Source: CBDFHC01 sp965247585
Lineage (GTDB): Bacteria > Chloroflexota > Dehalococcoidia > Lucifugimonadales > GCA-2712585
DNA: 64,000 bases
Assembly: GCA_965247585.1 (NCBI GenBank)
Contig: CBDFHC010000003.1
Span: 248,001 to 312,000, forward strand
Reading direction: 5' to 3'
In this document: positions 42,665-54,423 of the stretch, piece after piece
Layout: the number at the start of each line of letters is the position of its first letter
How positions within the stretch are numbered: position 1 is the stretch's first letter
The notes under the pieces: generated by a model
What the model was told of the DNA's origin: nothing
The model's database searches: none
The model's input: only the letters and a program-made list of their open reading frames with translations
Program-made: the position numbers and the translations under genes

Positions 42665-43603
42665 TTAGGTGGGGACCATTTTGGGGGTGGCGGGGGTGCA
42701 CCAGTGCATGTATTTGGGGTGGTTGCCCGTGGCGACCAGGAAGTAAAGGTTGCGCAGCGCCTTGGATATGGGGCCAACCTGGCCATCGCCTATGGGACGG
42801 CTGTCCAGCTCCACCATGGGGGTGACGTGGGCGGCGGTGCCCGTGAGGAACGTCTCGTCGGCGGTGTAGAGCTGGGTTCGGGTGATATGGCCTTCAATGA
42901 CCTCGATGCCCAGCTCCTCGCGGGCCAGCTCCATCACGGTGTGCCGGGTGATGCCCGGCAGGGCGCCGTCGTCCAGCGAGGGGGTGTAGAGCTTGCCGTC
43001 CATGACCACGAAGACGTTCTCGCCGGAACCCTCGGCCACGTAGCCATCGCGGTTGAGGACGATGGCCTCGTCGAAGCCTGCCAGGACAGCCTCGGTCTTG
43101 ACGAGGACGCTGTTTATATAGGTGCCGGTGAGCTTGAACCGGGGCGGGATGGTCTGGTCGTCAGGGCGTCGCCAGGCGGAGGTACAGCAGCGCAGGGTAT
43201 CGGTCCCCAGGTAGTCCCCGAAGGGGGTGACGATTAGACAGAAGTCACTTTCCAACTCGTGGAGCTTCAGGTTGGCCACCAGTTCGGCGCTCTTGTAGGC
43301 CAGGGGTCGTATATAGATGTCACTGGTGTAACCGCAGCGCTCCACAAGGTCCACAGTGATTTGGCACAGGTCGTCAACGGAGTAGGGGATGTCCAACATC
43401 AGCAGCTTGCAGCCGGTGAGAAGGCGCTGGTAGTGCTCCCGGAGGCGGAAGATGTAGGTGGTCTCCTTTTCAGCGTTCCAGTTGCCGCGCACGCCTTCAA
43501 AGGTGCCCGTGCCGTAGTGGAGGGCGTGGGTGGTGATGCTGATGCGGGCGTCTTCCAGAGGGACGACACCGCCTTTGAAGAAGGCGTATTGCCTTGGACT
43601 CAA
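42665..43603 (-). CDS. ilvE: branched-chain amino acid aminotransferase
   Basis: 312 residues of PLP fold-type IV. Landmarks: FFKGGVVPLEDARISITTHALHYGTGTFEGVRGNW (N-terminal signature), the Schiff-base Lys region TIPPRFKLTGTYINSVLVKTEA, and EAIVLNRDGYVAEGSGENVFVVMDGKLYTPSLDDGALPGITRHTVMELA, the family signature. It interconverts Leu, Ile and Val with their 2-oxoacids in the cytoplasm. Two TTG starts occur; the second (43603) has GGGGGAG at 6 bases and is chosen, the first (43609) is too close to it. It is divergent from comEA across a short spacer containing ATTATAAT. Confidence 0.9.
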   Translation of the reverse strand: MSPRQYAFFKGGVVPLEDARISITTHALHYGTGTFEGVRGNWNAEKETTYIFRLREHYQRLLTGCKLLMLDIPYSVDDLCQITVDLVERCGYTSDIYIRPLAYKSAELVANLKLHELESDFCLIVTPFGDYLGTDTLRCCTSAWRRPDDQTIPPRFKLTGTYINSVLVKTEAVLAGFDEAIVLNRDGYVAEGSGENVFVVMDGKLYTPSLDDGALPGITRHTVMELAREELGIEVIEGHITRTQLYTADETFLTGTAAHVTPMVELDSRPIGDGQVGPISKALRNLYFLVATGNHPKYMHWCTPATPKMVPT

Positions 43604-43635
43604 TTCCAACTCCCCCGTATTCGAGAATGGGCTGA

Positions 43636-43643
43636 ATTATAAT
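43636..43643. promoter_or_regulatory. ATTATAAT, possible overlapping -10 boxes
   Basis: The symmetric octamer reads TATAAT on both strands (43638-43643 plus, 43641-43636 minus) in the 76-bp divergent spacer between ilvE and comEA. No good -35 was found on either strand. Confidence 0.3.
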
Positions 43644-43679
43644 GACGCCGCGAAATTAGCACAACAAGATGGGGTTGGA

Positions 43680-44234
43680 GTGTTACAAAAGGCGCTACCG
43701 CACGTGGTTTTTGCGCTGGTTTGCATAGCGGCGCTGGGTGGAGGGCTGGTGCTGCTGTTGCAGCCGGGCCGGGGGTTGGGAACTGAAGTTTCGCTGGGAA
43801 CGGGTGGTGCCGTGGGTGGGACGAAAGTACGGGTGAGTGGGGCGGTATCGGCGCCGGGGGTGTACGTTGTCCAGCAGGAGAACACGCTGGAAGAGGTCAT
43901 AGCGGCGGCGGGCGGGCTGCTGCCTGGGGCGGATATTTCAGATGTGCGGCTGGGGCCGCCGGTGGGCAATTCGCTGGGAGGAAGGGTGGGGCAACCGGTA
44001 GTGAATGGGGTGGCTGTGGACGAGGGGAATCTGCTTGACATAAACGTGGCCAGCGAAGCCGAGCTTATGGAGCTGGACGGGATTGGGGAGGTGAGGGCGC
44101 GGGACATCGTTGAGTACCGCCGGGAGAACGGCCCCTTTGGCTCCGTGGACGGCTTGACGGAGGTGCCGGGAATTGGGAAGGGGACCGTAGAGGCGGTCCG
44201 CCACCTAATTCGGGCGGGAGTAGGGGCGCCGTGA
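43680..44234 (+). CDS. comEA: competence protein ComEA (SLBB plus helix-hairpin-helix)
   Basis: 184 residues: one membrane helix (VVFALVCIAALGGGLVLLL), an SLBB/soluble-ligand-binding segment (VRVSGAVSAPGVYVVQQENTLEEVIAAAGGLLPGADIS) and a C-terminal HhH pair (DINVASEAELMELDGIGEVRARDIVEYRRENGPFGSVDGLTEVPGIGKGTVEAV). ComEA binds incoming double-stranded DNA outside the membrane during transformation. The GTG at 43680 is placed just before the helix; upstream in-frame sequence runs across the ilvE promoter and is unlikely to be coding. The stop overlaps comEC by GTGA. Confidence 0.85.
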   Translation: MLQKALPHVVFALVCIAALGGGLVLLLQPGRGLGTEVSLGTGGAVGGTKVRVSGAVSAPGVYVVQQENTLEEVIAAAGGLLPGADISDVRLGPPVGNSLGGRVGQPVVNGVAVDEGNLLDINVASEAELMELDGIGEVRARDIVEYRRENGPFGSVDGLTEVPGIGKGTVEAVRHLIRAGVGAP

Positions 44235-46660
44235 GGCTGTTGTGGGCCATGGGGGCGTGGGTAGCGGGCCTGGTGGCGGGAATTTATATCGGTCCGCCGC
44301 TGGGGGCTGCCGTGGGGTTGCTGGGGAGCGCCGTGGTGTTGGGGGCGGGGCTCTGGCTGACGCGAAGGCCGGTGGTCCCGGCGGTACTGGCGGCGCTGTT
44401 CCTGCTGGGGCTGCTGCGCGTGGGAGTGGAGGGGGACGAGGCGGTGCTGGGACCCGGTGATGCGGGGGAGACGGTTAAGCTGCGGGGGAAGATTGACGCG
44501 GACCCTGAGGAGAAGGCGCGGACCCTGCAATTCGTGTTTAAGGCCTCGGAGGTGGACCGGGGACGGGGTTGGGAGCAGGCAGACGAGAAACTGATGGTGT
44601 GGGCGCGGCCCGCCGCGGCGCTGGTAAGGGAGAGGGGGGAGCGGCCTTTTCGCTACGGAGACAGGCTGCTGCTGGAGGGGAGGCTGAGCGAACCCGAGGC
44701 GTTTCAAGGGTTCGACTACCGGGAGTACCTGGCGCGGCAGGGCATCCGGCTGAACATGCTGCTGCCGAAGGCGACGCTGCTGGCTGAGGGAGAAGGGAAC
44801 CCGGTGCTTTCCGGCGTGTACCAACTGCGGGGGAGGCTGTCGGACTCGCTGGCCAGGTCGCTGCCGGAGCCGCAGGCGTCGGTGGGGCAGGCGATGCTGC
44901 TGGGGAGGCGGGGGAGCCTTCCCTCGGACGTGCGGGACGAATTCCGGGACACCGGGACGTCGCACTTGCTGGCGATATCGGGACTGCACGTAGGAGTGCT
45001 GCTGGCGCTGAGCCTGGGGGCAGTGACCCAGGTGTTGGGGCGCAGGAGCCAGTATTATCTGCTGGCGCCCCTGGCGCTGGTGTGGGGCTACGCCTTACTC
45101 AGCGGGCTTTCGCCGTCCGTGTTGCGGGCGGCCGTCATGGGCAGTGTCTACCTGGCCGCGCTGGGGCTGGGGCGGCCCAGGAGCGTTCTGCCCGCGCTTT
45201 CGCTGGCGGCGGGGGTCATGGCGGCCGTGGACCCCGGGGTTGTTCGGGAAGCCTCGTTTCAGCTTAGCTTTGTTGCGGTGGCGGGGATAGCAGCGCTGGC
45301 GCCGCCTATGTTGGACGGATTGCGGTGGCTCCTCAGGACGCCGCTGACCGGCCGGGGTCCGGGGTGGTGGCTACTCCAGGGGGCGATGCTGGCCGCCGTG
45401 GTATCGCTCGCGGCCACGTTGGCGACGCTGCCGCTGGTGGCGTTCAACTTCCACCAGCTACCTATGCTGGGGATACCGGCCACGGTGCTGGCATTACCGG
45501 CGATTCCGCTGATTTTAGTGATGTCGTTGCTAACGGCGGTGGGTGGGGTAATCTACGCGCCGCTGGGGGAGGTAGTGGGATGGGTGGCGTGGTTCCCGCT
45601 TTCGTACCTGATAGGGCTGGTGGAGCTGGTGAGCCGAGTGCCCGGGTCCACGGTGGCGGTGCCACGGTTCTCCGGAGCGCTGGTGTGGGGCTACTACGGG
45701 GTGGCGGCGCTGCTGGTGCTGGCGCCATCGCTGTTCAGGTGGCGGCCCAGGCTGCCGGAGGCCAGCGAGAGCAGGCGTCCGGGGGAGGGCATTCACGTGC
45801 CCAGGAGATGGCAGGTGGCGGGCGCCCTGGCGCTGGCGTTCTTCGCGGCGTCGGCGTGGTACCGGGCGGTGCCCCACGGTGATGGGCGGCTGCACGTGTC
45901 GTTCCTGGACGTGGGACAAGGGGACAGCATTTTTATAGAGACCCCGCAGGGGCGCCGGATGCTGATCGATGGGGGGCCGGAACGGCTGGAGGCAGCCAGG
46001 GCGCTGGACGGCCGTTTGCCGTTCTGGGACCGAAAGGTGGACGTGGTGATGGCCACCCATGCGGACGAAGACCATTTATTGGGACTGGTTGAGGTGGTGA
46101 GGCGTCGCCCGGTTGGGGCCGCGATACGCGGGCAAGATGATTCGGCGTTGGGGCTGAGATGGGACCGGGCGCTAGAGAAAGCGGGGTTGGAGTTCCTGGA
46201 GGTGGAGCGCGGTCAGATTATTTCGCTGGAGGAGAGCGTGAGGCTGGAAGTGCTTCACCCATCGCCGGAGTGGTTGGCTGCTGGCGATAGGTCCAGGAAC
46301 AACGGCAGCACGGTGGTCAGGGTGACCTATGGGGAGGTCAGCTTCCTGCTGGCGTCCGACGTTGAAGCGGAGGCGGAGAGGGTGATGATTGTGGCCGGGG
46401 TGGGGTTGGACAGCACCGTGCTGAAGGTGGCGCACCATGGGAGCAAGACTTCGACTACGGTGGGGTTTCTGGGGGAGGTGATGCCCCAGGTTGCGGTGGT
46501 GCAGGTGGGGGAGGGAAACCAGTTCGGCCACCCGCACCCGGAGGTGATGGAGCGGCTGAATGGCCTGGTGGGACCGGGGAGGGTGTACACCACGGCGGAG
46601 AGCGGCACGTTGGAGTTCATCACGGACGGCCGGCGGTTGTGGGTGAGAGAGGCGAAATAG
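44231..46660 (+). CDS. comEC: ComEC/Rec2 DNA-uptake channel protein
   Basis: 809 residues with N-terminal DUF4131-type region, the Competence membrane domain (GLLHVGV-type segment here HLLAISGLHVGVLLALSLG near residue 245, then GYALLSGLSPSVLRAAVMGSVYLAAL) and a C-terminal metallo-beta-lactamase domain (FLDVGQGDSIFIETPQGRRMLIDGG, VVMATHADEDHLLGLVEV, LKVAHHGSKTST). It carries single-stranded DNA across the membrane; the MBL domain is thought to degrade the complementary strand. It overlaps comEA by 4 bases, forming one operon. The stop codon lies at the edge of a repeat fragment. All MBL metal residues (H-A-D-E-D-H, H, H) are present. Confidence 0.92.
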   Translation: MRLLWAMGAWVAGLVAGIYIGPPLGAAVGLLGSAVVLGAGLWLTRRPVVPAVLAALFLLGLLRVGVEGDEAVLGPGDAGETVKLRGKIDADPEEKARTLQFVFKASEVDRGRGWEQADEKLMVWARPAAALVRERGERPFRYGDRLLLEGRLSEPEAFQGFDYREYLARQGIRLNMLLPKATLLAEGEGNPVLSGVYQLRGRLSDSLARSLPEPQASVGQAMLLGRRGSLPSDVRDEFRDTGTSHLLAISGLHVGVLLALSLGAVTQVLGRRSQYYLLAPLALVWGYALLSGLSPSVLRAAVMGSVYLAALGLGRPRSVLPALSLAAGVMAAVDPGVVREASFQLSFVAVAGIAALAPPMLDGLRWLLRTPLTGRGPGWWLLQGAMLAAVVSLAATLATLPLVAFNFHQLPMLGIPATVLALPAIPLILVMSLLTAVGGVIYAPLGEVVGWVAWFPLSYLIGLVELVSRVPGSTVAVPRFSGALVWGYYGVAALLVLAPSLFRWRPRLPEASESRRPGEGIHVPRRWQVAGALALAFFAASAWYRAVPHGDGRLHVSFLDVGQGDSIFIETPQGRRMLIDGGPERLEAARALDGRLPFWDRKVDVVMATHADEDHLLGLVEVVRRRPVGAAIRGQDDSALGLRWDRALEKAGLEFLEVERGQIISLEESVRLEVLHPSPEWLAAGDRSRNNGSTVVRVTYGEVSFLLASDVEAEAERVMIVAGVGLDSTVLKVAHHGSKTSTTVGFLGEVMPQVAVVQVGEGNQFGHPHPEVMERLNGLVGPGRVYTTAESGTLEFITDGRRLWVREAK

Positions 46661-46690
46661 TGTCCCTCAGAAATTATCTATAACAACCTT
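46655..46690 (+). repeat. Interspersed repeat remnant K
   Basis: The sequence directly after the comEC stop codon, GTGTCCCTCAGAAATTATCT, then AACAACCTTC, is the right half of the central hairpin plus the following module. The left arm is missing, so the comEC 3-prime end may have been reshaped by the repeat. Confidence 0.5.
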
Positions 46691-46907
46691 CACCGCTTCC
46701 CCATACCGTCTTCATAACTTCTTGACATTCATTCCTTACCATCGAGATAGAATCCCTGGAAGACTCCAAGCTCTGAATCCGTTCTCCCCGCAGCAATCTC
46801 TCCCGGTTATCTGGCAGCCAGGTTGGTCATTGACTAGACCTATGTCGGGGAAAAGAAAAAACCGCTGGTATACTGGCTTCGATTTCAGGATTGACGGGAG
46901 GCAACCG

Positions 46908-47642
46908 TTGAGAGTTGACGGAAGACAGAACGATGAGGTCCGGGAGACGAAGCTTACAGTGGGGTATCAGTCCTTTGCCGAAGGGTCCGTGCTGATTGAG
47001 ATGGGCAACACCAAGGTGGTGTGCGCGGCGACTATTGAAGAGCGGGTGCCCGGTTTCCTCCGGGGCGAGGGGAAGGGATGGGTGACGGCGGAGTACGCCA
47101 TGCTGCCAAGGTCCACGTTGACGCGGACTTCCAGGGACGTGGCGGCGGGGGCGGTGAAGGGTAGGCACCACGAGATACAGCGGCTGATAGGCCGTTCGTT
47201 GCGGGCGGTGACGGACCTGGCATCGCTTGGGGAGCGGACGGTGACCGTAGACTGTGACGTTTTGCAGGCGGATGCGGGGACGCGGACGGCGGCGATCACC
47301 GGTGGGTACGTGGCGTTGAGCCAGGCGTTGCACGGGCTGGTGGGGAACGGAATTCTGAAGCGGGTGCCGCTGAAGACCAGCCTGGCGGCGGTCAGCGTGG
47401 GGCTGGTGGAGGAGTCGCTGCTGCTGGACTTGTGCTACGAGGAGGACTATCGGGCGAAGGTGGACTTCAACTTCGCCATGACCGGAGAAGGGGATCTGGT
47501 GGAGATCCAGGCCACGGGCGAGGATGGCCCTTTCGGGCGGAGGCTCGTGGAGGAGGCTATGGCGCTGGCGCAGAAGGGGATCAACGAGCTTTTGAAGGCG
47601 CAGGAGGAAGCGTTAGCTTCGTTGAAAACCCGGAGGCAGTAG
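46908..47642 (+). CDS. rph: ribonuclease PH
   Basis: 244 residues. Visible landmarks: VDGRQNDEVRETKLTVGYQSFAEGSVLIEMGNTKVVCAATIEE, VPGFLRGEGKGWVTAEYAMLPRSTLTRTSRDVAAGAVKGRHHEIQRLIGRSLRAV, TVDCDVLQADAGTRTAAITGGYVAL (phosphate and metal site) and GEDGPFGRRLVEEAM. RNase PH trims tRNA 3-prime ends by phosphorolysis. The TTG at 46908 has GGGAGG at 6 bases and gives the usual family length; upstream in-frame starts are rejected. A TTGACA at 46722 may belong to its promoter, but no matching -10 at 17 bases was seen. An HtrA-type protease follows. Confidence 0.93.
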   Translation: MRVDGRQNDEVRETKLTVGYQSFAEGSVLIEMGNTKVVCAATIEERVPGFLRGEGKGWVTAEYAMLPRSTLTRTSRDVAAGAVKGRHHEIQRLIGRSLRAVTDLASLGERTVTVDCDVLQADAGTRTAAITGGYVALSQALHGLVGNGILKRVPLKTSLAAVSVGLVEESLLLDLCYEEDYRAKVDFNFAMTGEGDLVEIQATGEDGPFGRRLVEEAMALAQKGINELLKAQEEALASLKTRRQ

Positions 47643-47701
47643 GCCGCGTATCTATAGGACATGGGCCGTATCCAATAAGTAGATGGGCTGAGAGGTCTCT
47701 T

Positions 47702-48943
47702 ATGATGATCAGGAAACGGTTCCTAGGGGCGGTTTTAGTTTCCGTGCTGGCCACGCTGGCGTTGCTGGCGGCCGCGTGCGATTCGGCGTCCTCCCCCACG
47801 GCTACGGGTTCCAATATAGATGATACGGCTGATACGGTGGGCTCCCTGGCCGCGGCGCCGGTGACACCAACGCCGACGGCAGAAACCGTTGCGGCCACGC
47901 AGGAGGCGCCCACCGCCACGGCCACGGCCGCGCCGGGAGTTCCAACGGCCACGCCGGCCCCGGGGCTACCCGCAACACAGGTGGTGCCGGCCACCGCCAT
48001 GGAGCTGCCTGAGATAGCGGATATGGTGGAGAGCGTGAGGGACTCGGTGGTGTCCATAGTCGCGGAGGTGGTGAGCAGGGATATTTTCGGCAGGGAGCAG
48101 GGAAACTTCGCCAGCGGCTCGGGGGTCATAGTCGACGATCAAGGACACATCATTACGAATAACCACGTCATTGAGGGAGCCAGAAGCGTGGTGGTAACAC
48201 TGGACGACGGGCGTCAGTTGGACGCGCAGATTGTAGGAACAGACCCTCTGACCGATATGGCGGTCCTTCTGGTGAATGAAGCGGGTTTGCCGCACCTGAA
48301 CTTCGCCAACCCGGACGCGCTGAGGGTTGGGAACTGGGTGGTGGCCATAGGGAACGCGCTGGCGCTGCCGGGGGGGCCCACGGTGACGCTGGGGATCGTC
48401 AGCGCGCTGGACCGGTCGTTCCAGGTCGACCAGAACGTGACGCTGCACGGGCTGGTTCAGACGGACGCAGTGATCAACCCCGGCAACAGCGGGGGACCGC
48501 TGATAAACCTGGCGGGAGAGATTGTTGGGATCAATACGGCGGTGGTGAGGGGGGACCGGGTAGAAGGGATAGGCTTCGCGGTGGGTGGCGAGACCGCCGT
48601 GCTGGTGTCCAGGCAACTGATCGAATCAGGGGGAATTCAGTGGCCGTGGCTAGGGGTGTTCATATCGGAGTTGGACGCTCAGCAGGCGGCGGAGCGGGAC
48701 CTGCCGGTGCAGCACGGCGTGCTGGTGGCAGACGTGTTTCCAGACAGTCCGGCGTGGGGTGGAGGGATCAGGGCCGGGGACGTGATGCTTTCGATTTCGG
48801 GGCACGAGCTGCCTACAGTGCGCGAACTTACGCGGGTGCTGCGATTCGAGTTTCAGGTGGGAGACCTGGTGAAGGTGGAGGTGTGGAGAGACGGCGAGCG
48901 CCGCACATTCGAGTTCACGTTGGGGGAGAGACCCGCGTCTTAG
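47702..48943 (+). CDS. HtrA/DegP-type trypsin-like protease, lipoprotein
   Basis: 413 residues: lipoprotein signal (lipobox ALLAAAC), a Thr/Ala/Pro linker of about 70 residues, a trypsin-2 domain and one C-terminal PDZ domain. The triad is visible as His in HIITNNHVIEGA, Asp in DPLTDMAVLLV and Ser in DAVINPGNSGGPLINLAGEIVGIN. The PDZ part includes VADVFPDSPAWGGGIRAGDVMLSISGHEL. It would degrade or refold damaged proteins on the outer face of the membrane. The ATG at 47702 follows GAGAGG; earlier in-frame sequence overlaps rph and is excluded. It is convergent with ileS. Confidence 0.9.
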   Translation: MMIRKRFLGAVLVSVLATLALLAAACDSASSPTATGSNIDDTADTVGSLAAAPVTPTPTAETVAATQEAPTATATAAPGVPTATPAPGLPATQVVPATAMELPEIADMVESVRDSVVSIVAEVVSRDIFGREQGNFASGSGVIVDDQGHIITNNHVIEGARSVVVTLDDGRQLDAQIVGTDPLTDMAVLLVNEAGLPHLNFANPDALRVGNWVVAIGNALALPGGPTVTLGIVSALDRSFQVDQNVTLHGLVQTDAVINPGNSGGPLINLAGEIVGINTAVVRGDRVEGIGFAVGGETAVLVSRQLIESGGIQWPWLGVFISELDAQQAAERDLPVQHGVLVADVFPDSPAWGGGIRAGDVMLSISGHELPTVRELTRVLRFEFQVGDLVKVEVWRDGERRTFEFTLGERPAS

Positions 48944-48989
48944 AACCGAAGACACGGCTACTAACCTTGCGCTATCAGAGAGCAGGGAC

Positions 48990-52136
<3,147 letters not shown>

Positions 52137-52140
52137 TTTT

Positions 52141-52262
52141 TCGTTGCCACGGTGGCCTGTTGAGGTAGTGGGCCGGACAACCTATTGGGGGATTTCCCAT
52201 TTTTCGTCCCCACAGCGGCCTGTTGAAGTGGTGGGCTGGACGACCTATTTGGGGATTTCCCA
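52141..52262 (-). repeat. Tandem 59-bp duplication before ileS
   Basis: Units 52141-52199 and 52204-52262 are aligned without gaps and differ at 9 of 59 positions (about 85% identity). Unit 2 contains the last codons and stop of the PfkB-type kinase (WEIPK stop); unit 1 is a copy reading WEIPQ stop in the leader of ileS. The duplication therefore copied a gene end into the next leader. Confidence 0.8.
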
Positions 52263-53111
52263 GGCGGTTACCCTAAGGTGTTTGTGGGCGTCTAGACGCC
52301 GCTCAATTGAGGCGCGGAACGGGACGCAATCGGCCCCGGAGTTTTCCACCCCGAAGGACGCGGCGCAGGCGGCAAACAGACCTGACGATTCTCGCTCTCC
52401 AGTTTCCGAATATCGTACCAGATAGGCAGCGGTGAAAATATCCCCTGCGCCGGTGGGGTCTACGGCGCGCGCGGCGAACGGGGGGATGCGCCAGCGTTGG
52501 CCGCCATGGTAAATGATGGCGCCTTCTGCGCCGTAGGTGACCACCAGGAGCGTGTTGCCGGAGAGCCAGGACTGGGGCAGGTCGCCGCCGGGCAAGTCCA
52601 GGTGCGAGAGGACGATTAGGGCGGCCCTGGGCGGCTGGCTTCCCGGCCAGGGCCGCGGCCGCACCCGGCCGAAGGCGTCCCAGCGGCGGAGCCACCCCTG
52701 GGGGTTGAGGCCGATTAGCGCGCCGGGGAAGCTCTGGGCCATCGACAACGGCAGCTCCGCGGCGACGGGGGCGAGGAGGACCACGGGGCAGCGTTGCCAG
52801 GAAGGCGGAACATCGCCAGGGGAGATGCCGCCCGTGCGGGCCAGGAGCCACTGTTGGCGATGATCAGCGTGGTAGACGTTCCGGAAGGTGGTGGTAGTCT
52901 CCGAGGGCAAGTTAACGATGCGGACGGAAGGGGAGAGGACTTCCAGCGCTGCGGGCGGCGCGCCCCGCGTAAGCAGAGCCACCGACCGGCCCAGCCGGGC
53001 GGCGGCCAGAGAGGCGTAGAACGCCGCGCCCCCGGGAACGGCGGCGTCACCGGCCATGTCCAATGTGACGTGGCCAATGACCAGAAAGTCAGGCGGAGGG
53101 CGCCGGCTCAT
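52245..53111 (-). CDS. PfkB-family carbohydrate or nucleoside kinase
   Basis: 288 residues with the ribokinase fold: FLVIGHVTLDMAGDAAVPGGAAFYASLAAARLGRSVALLT at the N-terminus and the anion-hole/catalytic motif AVDPTGAGDIFTAAYLVRY near residue 235 (Asp of GAGD). It phosphorylates a sugar or nucleoside in the cytoplasm; substrate unknown. The ATG at 53111 lies within the 3-prime end of tlyA (23-base overlap), so the two are translationally linked. A longer reading upstream is inside tlyA and was rejected. The 3-prime end is duplicated before ileS. Confidence 0.85.
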   Translation of the reverse strand: MSRRPPPDFLVIGHVTLDMAGDAAVPGGAAFYASLAAARLGRSVALLTRGAPPAALEVLSPSVRIVNLPSETTTTFRNVYHADHRQQWLLARTGGISPGDVPPSWQRCPVVLLAPVAAELPLSMAQSFPGALIGLNPQGWLRRWDAFGRVRPRPWPGSQPPRAALIVLSHLDLPGGDLPQSWLSGNTLLVVTYGAEGAIIYHGGQRWRIPPFAARAVDPTGAGDIFTAAYLVRYSETGERESSGLFAACAASFGVENSGADCVPFRASIERRLDAHKHLRVTAWEIPK

Positions 53112-53838
53112 GCTTGTGAAACAGAATGAAAAACTCGCGGTTGCCCTCGGCCCCCAGGATGGGGGAGGCGGTGAGGCCGCGGATACGCAGGCCGGCGCCA
53201 ACGGCCCAGGCGGAGACGCGGCCTAGCACTCGGGCGTGGACCGCCGGGTCCTTGACTATACCTTTGCGGCCCACTTCATCCCGCCGGGCCTCGAACTGGG
53301 GCTTGACCAGGGCCAGGAGGCTGCCGCCGGGCGTCAAATGCGGCAGGATGTTGGGGATGACCTGGGTTATGGATATGAAGGCTACGTCCACCACGGCCAG
53401 AGAGACGGCTTCGGGGAGTGTGAAGGCGTGGTGGGCGTTGACGCCCTCCATGACGGCCACGCGAGGGTCGGTGCGTAGCCGGTGGTGGAGCTGGCCCCGG
53501 CCCACGTCTAGCGCGTAGACGCGGCAGGCCCCGCGCTGGAGGAGGCAATCGGTGAAGCCGCCGGTGGACGCGCCCACGTCCAGGGCGGTGATGTCAGTGG
53601 GGTCCAGGGCGAAGGCGTCCAGGCCGTGGGCCAGCTTGAGGCCGCCCCGGCCGACGTAAAGAGGGGCTGCCTTGAGGGTGATTTCGGAGTCGCCGGGGAA
53701 GATGGCGCCGGGCTTGGAGGCGCGCTGGCCGTTGACCAGCACCTGACCGGCCATGATGAGGGCTTGGGCCTTCTGCCGGGTTTCGGCCAGGTCACGGGAG
53801 AGAAGGAGGACGTCCAGGCGGGACTTTTTACTATTCAT
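53089..53838 (-). CDS. tlyA: TlyA-family rRNA 2-prime-O-methyltransferase
   Basis: 249 residues: N-terminal S4 RNA-binding domain (SRLDVLLLSRDLAETRQKAQALIMAGQVLVNGQRASKPG) followed by an FtsJ-like methyltransferase domain (DITALDVGASTGGFTDCLLQRGACRVYALDVGRGQLHHRLR, then AVVDVAFISITQVIPNILPHL and ALVKPQFEARRDEVGRKGIV). TlyA methylates ribosomal RNA and affects capreomycin sensitivity in mycobacteria. The ATG at 53838 is the S4-domain start; the longer reading runs antisense to rpmH and is excluded. It is divergent from rpmH. Confidence 0.92.
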   Translation of the reverse strand: MNSKKSRLDVLLLSRDLAETRQKAQALIMAGQVLVNGQRASKPGAIFPGDSEITLKAAPLYVGRGGLKLAHGLDAFALDPTDITALDVGASTGGFTDCLLQRGACRVYALDVGRGQLHHRLRTDPRVAVMEGVNAHHAFTLPEAVSLAVVDVAFISITQVIPNILPHLTPGGSLLALVKPQFEARRDEVGRKGIVKDPAVHARVLGRVSAWAVGAGLRIRGLTASPILGAEGNREFFILFHKHEPAPSA

Positions 53839-53853
53839 TGGCGTTGTGGCAAA

Positions 53854-53882
53854 TTGACACTCAAATTCAAGGTAATTATAAT
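53854..53882 (+). promoter_or_regulatory. Consensus sigma-70 promoter of rpmH
   Basis: TTGACA (53854-53859), exactly 17 bases, TATAAT (53877-53882): a perfect consensus promoter 27 bases before the rpmH start. It should drive the rpmH-rnpA-yidD cluster at high level. Confidence 0.88.
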
Positions 53883-53908
53883 TCCCAGGCTGAGAGGACT
53901 GTAGCCCA

Positions 53909-54046
53909 TTGCCAAAACGAACATACCAACCAAAAAACCGGCGGCGGAAGAGGGTGCACGGCTTTATGCGCCGTATGCGCACCCGAAGCGGCCGGACTGT
54001 CCTGAAGAACCGAAGGTTCAAGGGTCGGCACCGCCTGGCGGTATAG
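53909..54046 (+). CDS. rpmH: 50S ribosomal protein L34
   Basis: 45 residues, [20 protein letters not shown], then [20 protein letters not shown], ending RLAV: the complete, very basic L34 sequence, which lies at the exit-tunnel region of the 50S subunit. The TTG at 53909 has GAGAGGA about 9 bases upstream and replaces the usual ATG/GTG. It is followed 17 bp later by rnpA, the nearly universal gene order. The opposite strand has a longer open frame here, which is a shadow. Confidence 0.95.
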   Translation: MPKRTYQPKNRRRKRVHGFMRRMRTRSGRTVLKNRRFKGRHRLAV

Positions 54047-54063
54047 AAAACCTTTCCTTATAA

Positions 54064-54423
54064 ATGCAAAAAGAGCTGCGGCTAACGAGCAGCGGGCGGT
54101 TCTCCCAGATTCATCAGGAAAGCCGGGCTTGGGTCAATAATCTGCTGGTGTTGAAGGCGCTGCGGAATGACGGCGGTGAGACCCGGTTTGGCCTTATTAC
54201 CACGCGCAGGATCGGAAACGCGGTGGCGAGGAACAGGGTGAGACGCCGTCTGCGAGAGGTGCTGCGCAATACACCGGTAAAGCCGGGATGGGACGTAGTG
54301 CTGATAGCGCGGAATAGGGACGGAGTCCACATATTTAGTGAGCTTCAAGGGGCGGCCCGGAGCCTGCTGCAAAGGGCCAACCTGCTCGAAGCGGGACCCA
54401 ACGAGAAGGCTGCTCTAAGTTGA
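54064..54423 (+). CDS. rnpA: ribonuclease P protein component
   Basis: 119 residues with the RNR signature RRIGNAVARNRVRRRLREVLR (about residues 49-69) and the N-terminal RLTSSGRFSQIHQ segment. It assists the catalytic RNase P RNA in tRNA 5-prime processing. It follows rpmH and overlaps yidD by TTGA, so the three are one transcript. The RNase P RNA gene was not found in the window. Confidence 0.93.
   Translation: MQKELRLTSSGRFSQIHQESRAWVNNLLVLKALRNDGGETRFGLITTRRIGNAVARNRVRRRLREVLRNTPVKPGWDVVLIARNRDGVHIFSELQGAARSLLQRANLLEAGPNEKAALS

Noticed and set aside
52137..52262. T-box leader before ileS
   Set aside because: No specifier loop or TGGNACCGCG antiterminator box; the region is explained by a tandem duplication of the preceding gene end.
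53839..54021. N-terminal extension of TlyA
   Set aside because: The extra residues are the antisense reading of rpmH, whose L34 protein is unmistakable on the plus strand.
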